Positions 1 to 6,021 of a stretch of DNA of 20,847 bases are shown here, piece after piece. Source of the stretch: a virus. The stretch spans positions 1 to 20,847 of the IMG/VR virus record IMGVR_UViG_3300010885_019771, one strand, 5' to 3'. How positions within the stretch are numbered: position 1 is the first letter of the stretch; the number at the start of each line of letters is the position of its first letter. A program made the position numbers and the translations under genes. The notes under the pieces were generated by a model that worked only from the letters and a program-made list of their open reading frames with translations, was not told the origin of the DNA and did not search any database.

Positions 1-165
1 AACATTGGTGCAGATTTGCCACCTGCTGTGCGAGAGAAAGCACAAAAGGTAGTAATTTCTGCTATTATTGTTACTCAAGTTGCAACACAAGCGGCTGCTA
101 TGGCTGCCAGTGCTGCTGCTAGTTCTGCATCAAGTTCATCAGGATCAAGTCGAAAGAAGCAATAA
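1..165 (+). CDS. C-terminal end of an unidentified Ala/Ser-rich protein (5' truncated)
   Basis: Frame 1 is open from the first base to a TAA at 163-165, giving the last 54 residues of a gene that begins before the window. The visible part has an amphipathic or hydrophobic stretch (VVISAIIVTQVATQAAAMAA) followed by a low-complexity Ala/Ser/Gly tail ending in basic residues RKKQ. Its stop overlaps the ATG of the next gene by one base (TAATG), so the two are probably translationally coupled. Such a tail does not identify a family; a tail-fibre end or a membrane-associated phage protein are both possible. The reading frame is well supported by the coupling, the function is unknown. Confidence 0.6.
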   Translation, partial: NIGADLPPAVREKAQKVVISAIIVTQVATQAAAMAASAAASSASSSSGSSRKKQ

Positions 166-329
166 TGAAGTTTTTAAATGACCTTATTGGACAAATCTGG
201 ACTTTACTTGGCATGTTTGTAGCATGGATTGTATTAGAAGGATCTGCTAAGTCAGTAGTTGGTTGGTGCATCATTGTATCATTAGTTATATGGATGATCA
301 CGTTTCCACTGCGTAATCGTGACGAATAG
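165..329 (+). CDS. Small two-helix membrane protein, holin candidate
   Basis: This is a 54-residue protein starting at an ATG that overlaps the preceding stop codon. Two hydrophobic segments are visible, about residues 8-26 and 30-49, separated by a short turn containing Glu25 and Lys29, with a charged tail RNRDE. Size, two transmembrane helices and a polar C-terminus match the general plan of small phage holins, which make the inner-membrane lesion that lets an endolysin reach the cell wall. The M23 peptidase gene starts 34 bases downstream, which supports a lysis role by context. No catalytic motif exists to confirm it. It may instead be another small phage membrane protein. Confidence 0.65.
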   Translation: MKFLNDLIGQIWTLLGMFVAWIVLEGSAKSVVGWCIIVSLVIWMITFPLRNRDE

Positions 330-363
330 TACATAATAGTATTATCTATCTGAAAGGACTACT

Positions 364-822
364 ATGTCTGAACTTGTATACCATGAACCATTTCCTAAAG
401 CCACTCGTGGTGATGAGCTAGGTAACCTAGCACCATATCGCAATGGTCGTCCACATCGTGGTCAAGACTGGGCACCAAAAGAAAAGTCACCAATTAAGGC
501 TATCTGTGATGGTACTGTTGGGCTTGTTGCTTGGACCGATGTTCTTGGTCACATTATTGTTCACTCATCAAAAGATGCTAAGCATTGGGTGCTCTATGCT
601 CACCTTGCTGAAAAGCCGACCCTAAAAAAGGGTGACAAGGTTGTTGGTGGACAAACTGTTCTAGGACTAGTTGGTGGCGGTAAGAACACACCATCAGGGT
701 CTGCATCTACTGGTGCTCACCTACACATGACCGTTGCTACTATGGGTAAAGACTTCTCAGGTGTAGAAGCACACATGCTTCCATTTGAGCGTCTAGTTGA
801 CCCACTAACTCTATTTAAGTAA
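364..822 (+). CDS. M23-family metallopeptidase, probable endolysin
   Basis: This 152-residue protein carries the zinc-binding pattern of M23 (LytM/lysostaphin-type) peptidases: H31-x3-D35 in HRGQD and the H119-x-H121 pair in GAHLHM, plus the family's YAHL element at 78-81 and the LKKGDKV region around 87-93. These enzymes are Zn-dependent endopeptidases that cut peptide bridges in peptidoglycan. Almost the whole length is the catalytic domain; no separate cell-wall-binding domain or signal peptide is seen, so export would need a holin. A good ribosome site (GAAAGGA) precedes the ATG. The flanking small membrane proteins favour a lysis function, but a virion-associated wall-opening enzyme cannot be excluded. 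Confidence 0.88.
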   Translation: MSELVYHEPFPKATRGDELGNLAPYRNGRPHRGQDWAPKEKSPIKAICDGTVGLVAWTDVLGHIIVHSSKDAKHWVLYAHLAEKPTLKKGDKVVGGQTVLGLVGGGKNTPSGSASTGAHLHMTVATMGKDFSGVEAHMLPFERLVDPLTLFK

Positions 823-834
823 ATGATACAGAGA

Positions 835-902
835 AAAGCCCTAACTGGTAATACTAGTGCTGCTCTTAAGCGCACAAAGCTATTTAACCAGTCTAGGGCT
901 TT
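835..902 (+). other. Long imperfect inverted repeat just downstream of the lysin gene
   Basis: The arms are 835-849 (AAAGCCCTAACTGGT) and 887-902; they pair over 15 bp with a single unpaired C at 893. The loop is about 37 nt. In RNA this would form a stable stem immediately after the lysin stop codon. The right arm is followed by only a short T run (TTTA), so intrinsic termination is uncertain; a structured RNA or processing site is an alternative. Confidence 0.6.
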
Positions 903-931
903 ATCTGTACCTAAACAACAAAAACAAGAGA

Positions 932-983
932 CCTCTGTGTTTGTACACGCGCGCGCAGGACGCCAAAACTCAGAGGGTTTTGG
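932..983 (+). other. Hairpin with a loop complementary to upstream sequence (possible pseudoknot)
   Basis: CCAAAAC (963-969) and GTTTTGG (977-983) form a perfect 7-bp stem with the 7-nt loop TCAGAGG. Six of the loop bases (CAGAGG, 971-976) are exactly complementary to CCTCTG at 932-937, so the loop could pair upstream to make a pseudoknot-like fold. It lies about 35 nt before the next start codon at 1018. An alternating pyrimidine-purine run (about 944-956) sits between the two paired parts. Folding is inferred, not shown. Confidence 0.4.
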
Positions 984-1017
984 TGGAGGAAATAGAGTGG
1001 GGAAAAGGTAACGGTAT

Positions 1018-1362
1018 ATGGATCAAGTTGTACTATATTGGGCTGCTGGTATTATTACAGTAGGCACTGCACTTAGTATGTTAGCTGTGGCTCTAAAACG
1101 CCTCTACAAGCGCGTACAGGGCTTTATGGAGAATTGGGATCAATTTCACAGAGATTGGTCTGGAGAGCCTGCAATGCCCGGTAGAAGTGCTGTACCTGGT
1201 GTTATGGAGCGACTCAACCGGATTGATGGGGAATTAAAGCGTAATGGCGGTTCTTCTATGAAAGATGCAATTAATAGGGTTGAAAAGAAACTTGAACAAA
1301 TAGATGCTAGACTTGATCAAGGTAATCAACGATTTGAAGAAATTGAAACGAGAATACGATGA
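1018..1362 (+). CDS. Membrane-anchored coiled-coil protein, possible second holin or lysis accessory
   Basis: This is a 114-residue protein with one hydrophobic N-terminal segment (about residues 4-27) followed by a basic stretch (KRLYKR), a PGRSAVPGVMERL segment around 54-66, an NGGSSMKDAINRV segment around 76-88, and a C-terminal heptad-like helix to the end. This is an N-out, single-anchor topology with a cytoplasmic coiled coil. Similar small membrane proteins are common near actinophage lysins and are often called putative holins; that comparison is from memory. The ATG follows a purine-rich stretch (GGGGAAAAGG), and its TGA overlaps the next ATG (ATGA), so it is coupled to the gene at 1359. 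Confidence 0.6.
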   Translation: MDQVVLYWAAGIITVGTALSMLAVALKRLYKRVQGFMENWDQFHRDWSGEPAMPGRSAVPGVMERLNRIDGELKRNGGSSMKDAINRVEKKLEQIDARLDQGNQRFEEIETRIR

Positions 1363-1868
1363 CTTTTATGCCAAACAAAAAAGGCGGTAGAGTACCACAG
1401 CCGGGTGTAAATAACCCTATTGGTAGCGCAGGTGGTTTTGAAATTGCTGGTAACAGTGGTGCTGCAGGTAGTATTTTGGGTGCACTAGGAACTAGGCTAA
1501 ACGCACGAGGAATGAGCTGGAATGCTGCCCGTGCTGCATTAGAGGTTGCTAAAGTTGAAGCAACTAGAGACATGACTATTAAACAAATGGACGTGCAAGC
1601 TCAGGCTGAGGCTCAGCAAAGAGAGCATGAAGCTATCATTAAAACTACTCGTATGAACAATACACACGAGATTAGAAAAGCAAATGCGGCTTCTGAACAA
1701 GCTCGTTTAGATCAATTGCAGTCTACAAACAATGTTCATGGTGTTCTAAATAGACTAAGAGATGACTTTCCTGATGCTGATCTTGATTTTAAAACTGAAC
1801 GTGGTCAGTCAATATCGATCAGACGTCCTAGGGAGGCGTCCTCTGATTCTTCAGAGGGTGGGAGTTAG
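1359..1868 (+). CDS. Unrecognised protein with Gly-rich N-terminus and long coiled coil
   Basis: This 169-residue protein begins inside the previous gene's stop (ATGA overlap). Residues 1-50 are glycine- and asparagine-rich; about 55-130 is an Ala/Glu/Gln-rich region expected to be a continuous helix or coiled coil (ARAALEVAKVEATRD and onward); the C-terminus is acidic and Ser-rich (EASSDSSEGGS). No enzyme motif is seen. The Gly-rich start with segments such as GSILGALG could be membrane-active or flexible. Gene position after the membrane protein suggests expression with the lysis block, but a minor virion or scaffold-like role would fit equally well. Confidence 0.65.
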   Translation: MTFMPNKKGGRVPQPGVNNPIGSAGGFEIAGNSGAAGSILGALGTRLNARGMSWNAARAALEVAKVEATRDMTIKQMDVQAQAEAQQREHEAIIKTTRMNNTHEIRKANAASEQARLDQLQSTNNVHGVLNRLRDDFPDADLDFKTERGQSISIRRPREASSDSSEGGS

Positions 1869-2781
1869 CCCTAGAAGAAGAAACGACGCGTTTAATACAG
1901 GCTCAACTAGTGGTAGAGGCACTCCTGTAGACCCTACTAGAGTACCTGGTGCTCCTGCAATTCCATTAATTACTCCTCATTTTGAAGAAGCACAAGCTCA
2001 AGTAAACACAGAGTCTTCTAATGAATCTGGTATTCCAGAATCTACTACAGAAGGAAATGGAACTCCTGCTACAGCTGCACCTGCAGCTGCTCCTATTAAA
2101 GATCCTAATCATGGTTTCTATAAAGAAAATGGCGATTTTGAAACAGACCCTATAAAGATTGCTGCAGCATTTACTATGCAAGGTGCAAACACTAGAAGCA
2201 CAGGTCAGCCTTTTGATGCTAGATTCCCGTCTTATAAACACCCTACTTCTGGTGTTAGTGTTGAAAATATTTCTAAGTTAGATGAATCAAAAGCAAAGCC
2301 TACATTAATGCCTGCTATTAAAGTTGTTTTTAAAGGAAAAAACGCTAATAGATTTGGGTTGGAAAATCAAAAACCAGGTGCCAAATGGAACAATTCTCAC
2401 GGTGGTTATGAAAAACAAGGCGAAATCAGACCAAGTGGAATTAACTGGACAGGTGAAGAAAAAAATAGAGCTAAACATGAAGGCAGCTATTTTGAAAACT
2501 TGGTTATGCCAGCTGCAAATAAAATTGCTGAAATACACCAAAAGCTCAATAGTGAGAAAAATGGTGGAGCATCGGGTGTTGCTGCAGTAACTGATAAAAA
2601 CAACACTAGTGAATTACAGTGCTCTTTTTGCGGTACTACTGCTGACAGAGACACTTCTAAGCCTGAAACAGACAATGATTTTATATCTGATCACTCTATT
2701 TTAAAAAACGGCTGGTGTAGAGCAGCTATGCTAGCCCATAATACTCTGCACCCTATTAAAGGCAACTTAGAGGAAATTTAA
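1858..2781 (+). CDS. Unrecognised protein sharing a domain with its downstream neighbour; C-terminal Cys/His cluster
   Basis: From the GTG at 1858 the protein is 307 aa; the frame is open upstream to 1762 but that part overlaps the previous gene and looks like out-of-frame translation, so the start is uncertain (GTG 1801 and CTG 1843 are alternatives). Residues 1-80 are Pro/Ser/Thr/Ala-rich. About 95-235 is a domain that recurs in the next gene: FETDPIKI near its start and ANKIAEIHQKLNS at its end, against YETDIDKI and AKKIAEYHSKINS there. The C-terminus has C255-x2-C258, H279, C287, H294 and H298, a plausible zinc site. Function is unknown. Confidence 0.6.
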   Translation: MGVSPRRRNDAFNTGSTSGRGTPVDPTRVPGAPAIPLITPHFEEAQAQVNTESSNESGIPESTTEGNGTPATAAPAAAPIKDPNHGFYKENGDFETDPIKIAAAFTMQGANTRSTGQPFDARFPSYKHPTSGVSVENISKLDESKAKPTLMPAIKVVFKGKNANRFGLENQKPGAKWNNSHGGYEKQGEIRPSGINWTGEEKNRAKHEGSYFENLVMPAANKIAEIHQKLNSEKNGGASGVAAVTDKNNTSELQCSFCGTTADRDTSKPETDNDFISDHSILKNGWCRAAMLAHNTLHPIKGNLEEI

Positions 2782-2782
2782 A

Positions 2783-5485
2783 GTGTTAGATAAGATTACC
2801 CTGCTATCTTTAGGTATTAGACCTGATACAGATCCAAATGATCCTGAAACCTGGTCTGATGAATTAAAGATAAACCATAAAAGAACTTTACAGTCATTAG
2901 GCTCTAGAGCATCTGATATTGCAGTAAAACCTAAAGGAAAGGTTTCTGGAAAGTCTGGATCTTTTAAACCATCAACTAGTAAAAATCCTGAAACAGGGGC
3001 TTTAAGTGGAGATGAGATAAGACAAGAATCTGAAAGAATTAAAACCGCTTTAAGTCAGATTGACAACTCTGATTTAGAAAAAGATACGGCTCCTAAAGGT
3101 GTTAACTTTACTATATGGGGCAGTGCGTCAGACAAGTCTAAAAAGCTTATTAGAGAATACATAAAAACTCATAGAGAGTTTATAGCAAGACACCAAAAGA
3201 ATGGTCAGTTTCCAGCTGAAAGCGACCTTAGCTCGTCTGCCGCAGAAGATCTAGAAACACTTCAAGATAATCTTGCGGATGTACAAAGCGCACTTGGAGA
3301 AGAAGCCTATAAACGTGGTGAGCGTCATCCTGACCCAGAAGGTAATTTTGTTGTAGATCCTACAGAAGGAAAATGGGGTCAACAACAAGCTGTAATGGGT
3401 CATACAGAAGAATTAGGAAGAGTAAAATCTGCTCAATTATTTGCTTCTACCTATCCTCTTGGATTTACAGGGTATGATCGAGTTCCTGATGGAATGGATG
3501 AAATAGACTTTGATAATTTAAGCGCTCCAATTAAAGTTCCAACTATTAAGTTAAAACAGGCAAGCTCACAAGACCTTAAACAAGAACAAGCAACGGCAGA
3601 AGCTGCTGCAGCTGTTAAAAAGCCACAAAACATTTCAGATGAAGAACTTGATGATATGGAAGAAATGGATGGCTATGAATGTGATACTTGTGGTGAACCT
3701 GCAATTGGATACGATGAAGAAGACGGGTATCAATGTAAGAGTTGTTACAAAGATACTCATGGAACTAGTTCCGATGAAGATGAGCCAGAAGAAGAGTCCA
3801 GCACACCTGTAGCAAGTTCTGGATCAGAAAGTATGCCTAAGTTATCTCCAATAAAAGATGATGATGCGTCTCAATATACACCTGGTCCATATGAAACAGA
3901 TATAGATAAAATTAAGTCTCAATTTGCTATCACATCATCTTCAACTGCAAGAAAAGATGGCACCCCTGACTTTATTGCTAACTATACAAATCCAGAAGTT
4001 CCAGGTCATACAAAACTTGTTGTTAGTGCAATGGTTTCTCCAAATGCCACTGGAAGACCAAATCCAAATGGTGGACGACTTTACAGCATAAACTGGGGTG
4101 GGGACTCAGTAACTTTGGCTAATGGTAAAAACTCAACAAAACTTGTAGGTTGGGGTACAGGACAATTTGGAAAAGGAATTGCAACTGGGAGTAGAGAAGA
4201 CGAGTTTAATTTAGCGGTACATTCTGTTGCTAAAAAAATTGCGGAGTATCATTCTAAAATTAATAGCAAATTAGTTGGGTATACAGCTCCACAGTCTGAA
4301 GAAGAGGCTGCTTCTGAACTAAATAATGAGGGCGCTTCTACTGGTAATAATTATGTTAGCGCAGATTACAAAGGGTTTGCTGAGCATCAAAAAGCTGTAA
4401 ATGCAATTGATAAAGAGCTGTCTACTCACGATAAAAAGTCTTCTGGATTTGCTGCAGTTAAAGCATTAAGAGACGCTGTATCTCCTAATGGAGGTCCTAC
4501 ATTTGCAGACACTAATGAAGAAGAACGCGATAGAGTTACTGGCATTATAAACCAAGAACTTACTAAGCATAAAAAAGGCAGCATAATGCATGCGTCAATT
4601 AGCAGGATTGCAGATAACCTTGGGTATGACCTTTCTTCTGTCACACCTACTGTACAAGAACAAAATCAAGCACAAACTGAAGCTGGAAGCAACATATCTG
4701 CTCAAATGACAGAAGCTGCTGCACAATCTAAAGAAGAAAAATGGGATGACCCGAGTGGGTATGAAGTTAGAATTACTCAAGATGGTAAACGAGTAGTGTA
4801 TTCTGACTTTTTAAGGCAAAAAACTGTTCCTATTCCTAAAATAAGTGATAGTCAAAGAATCATGCTGTATACTAAACCTGCTGGTGAACCTCCTGCCCCA
4901 GTAGGGTTCCAAGAACGTGCAGCAACTAGACCTAAACCACCTAGTGCGGGAACTGTTAAATCAGAGGCAATTCCTAAAGAACAGCGTTTTGCTAGTAATT
5001 TAAGACCTGCAAATATCTCAGAAGATCATTGGAACGCTTTAGGTGAACTTGGTCAACATGGTAAGCTAGTTAGGTCGTTTGTGTCAATGTATGCCCATAA
5101 ATGGCACTCTATAAAGGATGGGGAAAGCAAGTACTCTTTAGACCAACTTAAAAGTGATAGAGACACTATAACTAGATTCTTTACAGAAAAAACTGGTGGA
5201 AATCGAGAAAGCTATGATGGGTCATATTTAAGAAGTTATCGTGATTTAGCTAATAACATATCAGGTGAGGCTACTTTAGGAAAAGGAGCTTACTATGATA
5301 AAGCAAGAAAGTCAATTGCTAAAGACAAAGAAACTTTAGGTAAATTAAAGTCTTCTTTTGGTGAACTTCCTAATAATGGTTTTGCAGATTCAAAAGACAC
5401 CAGTGGGGCATATAGTCCTGTAACTCCAGAAATAAGTAAGGGTATAGTCGATAGAGTACTATCTGCTTACCCAATGCCAGAATAA
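2783..5485 (+). CDS. Large (900 aa) unrecognised multidomain protein with a zinc-ribbon-like motif
   Basis: The GTG start at 2783 lies one base after the previous stop, with AGAGGA about 8 nt upstream. Residues 1-290 are polar and charged with some helical segments. C300-x2-C303 and C318-x2-C321 form a classic two-knuckle zinc-ribbon pattern set in very acidic sequence. About 370-497 is the domain shared with the upstream gene. The C-terminal 200 residues are a separate, largely helical, basic region with many Tyr/His/Trp. No nuclease, polymerase or protease motif is visible. The size and modular composition could suit an internal or ejected virion protein, or a large host-interaction protein; neither is shown. 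AGA arginine codons are frequent, unlike the capsid gene. Confidence 0.75.
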   Translation: MLDKITLLSLGIRPDTDPNDPETWSDELKINHKRTLQSLGSRASDIAVKPKGKVSGKSGSFKPSTSKNPETGALSGDEIRQESERIKTALSQIDNSDLEKDTAPKGVNFTIWGSASDKSKKLIREYIKTHREFIARHQKNGQFPAESDLSSSAAEDLETLQDNLADVQSALGEEAYKRGERHPDPEGNFVVDPTEGKWGQQQAVMGHTEELGRVKSAQLFASTYPLGFTGYDRVPDGMDEIDFDNLSAPIKVPTIKLKQASSQDLKQEQATAEAAAAVKKPQNISDEELDDMEEMDGYECDTCGEPAIGYDEEDGYQCKSCYKDTHGTSSDEDEPEEESSTPVASSGSESMPKLSPIKDDDASQYTPGPYETDIDKIKSQFAITSSSTARKDGTPDFIANYTNPEVPGHTKLVVSAMVSPNATGRPNPNGGRLYSINWGGDSVTLANGKNSTKLVGWGTGQFGKGIATGSREDEFNLAVHSVAKKIAEYHSKINSKLVGYTAPQSEEEAASELNNEGASTGNNYVSADYKGFAEHQKAVNAIDKELSTHDKKSSGFAAVKALRDAVSPNGGPTFADTNEEERDRVTGIINQELTKHKKGSIMHASISRIADNLGYDLSSVTPTVQEQNQAQTEAGSNISAQMTEAAAQSKEEKWDDPSGYEVRITQDGKRVVYSDFLRQKTVPIPKISDSQRIMLYTKPAGEPPAPVGFQERAATRPKPPSAGTVKSEAIPKEQRFASNLRPANISEDHWNALGELGQHGKLVRSFVSMYAHKWHSIKDGESKYSLDQLKSDRDTITRFFTEKTGGNRESYDGSYLRSYRDLANNISGEATLGKGAYYDKARKSIAKDKETLGKLKSSFGELPNNGFADSKDTSGAYSPVTPEISKGIVDRVLSAYPMPE

Positions 5486-5547
5486 AAATACTTTTAGCAC
5501 TATAAACAACTTAAAATATGTAATCCTTGTATTATTAAGGAGTAATT

Positions 5548-5799
5548 ATGGCTACTTGCGCTAACTGTTCTAATGAAGCATTTTTTATTTATCAGGTAAC
5601 TGATTCGTATAAGATTGACTTTTGTTCTGCTCACGTGCCTAATTTTTTGCGTTCTGAAAAGTACGCAGCAAGCCTTATTACCTTAGATTTACCAGTCATC
5701 GAAGAGGTGACCCCAGTGTCTCAGAAAAAGAAGTCTGTTGAGACAGTAGTTGAGGAAACTCCTGCTGAAGATCCAGAATCAGAAGATGCCACTAATTAG
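5548..5799 (+). CDS. Small zinc-finger-like protein with acidic tail
   Basis: This 83-residue protein has C4-x2-C7 and C26-x2-H29, spaced as in small treble-clef or zinc-ribbon folds, followed by a Glu-rich, low-complexity tail (about 50-83). A strong ribosome site (AAGGAG) lies before the ATG, following a 62-nt AT-rich gap after the 900-aa gene; no convincing promoter was found in that gap. The fold suggests binding of nucleic acid or protein, but no family is recognised. Its end overlaps the start of the next Cys-rich gene by 14 bases, so the two are likely expressed together. Confidence 0.7.
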   Translation: MATCANCSNEAFFIYQVTDSYKIDFCSAHVPNFLRSEKYAASLITLDLPVIEEVTPVSQKKKSVETVVEETPAEDPESEDATN

Positions 5800-6019
5800 G
5801 AAATTTGCCGTTCAAGGGCATCCCGTTCCTAATGGATATACTAGACCTCGTGGACCATTTCCACCAGAAATCCTAGCACAAACTAGGGTGGTTCATGAAG
5901 ACTACAACTCGGACTCCTTACATGAAGCATTAGATGACGTTCGCATGTTCCGCTGTAAGGAATGTGAAGATATTCTCTACGAGGATGAACTTATTAACCA
6001 TGATTGCGAAAGCGAGTAA
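5786..6019 (+). CDS. Small protein with C-terminal Cys/His zinc-like motif
   Basis: The ATG at 5786 gives 77 residues; the frame is open further upstream to a TTG at 5750, but the ATG is preferred because it gives the shorter overlap with the preceding gene. The N-terminal half is Pro- and Arg-rich (VPNGYTRPRGPFPPE). The C-terminal half contains C57-x2-C60 and H72-x-C74 in acidic surroundings, resembling a short zinc finger. The stop codon is two bases before the next gene's ATG. No family is recognised; the repeated appearance of Cys/His sites in this and the three preceding genes is the main clue. Confidence 0.65.
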   Translation: MPLIRKFAVQGHPVPNGYTRPRGPFPPEILAQTRVVHEDYNSDSLHEALDDVRMFRCKECEDILYEDELINHDCESE

Positions 6020-6021
6020 AA

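Noticed and set aside
119-334. Minus-strand frame over the small membrane gene
   Set aside because: It is the antisense shadow of the coupled + strand gene at 165-329, has no supporting ribosome site and opposes all neighbouring genes.
835-902. Possible tRNA because of length near 70 nt and paired ends
   Set aside because: The ends form one continuous 15-bp stem, with no D-arm, anticodon arm or T-arm and no GGTTCGA-like T-loop.
823-1011. A 62-residue + strand open frame between the lysin and the membrane protein
   Set aside because: It has no ribosome site before its ATG, is unusually basic and low in complexity, and coincides with two inverted repeats. It abuts both neighbours, so it cannot be excluded, but structure explains the stretch better.
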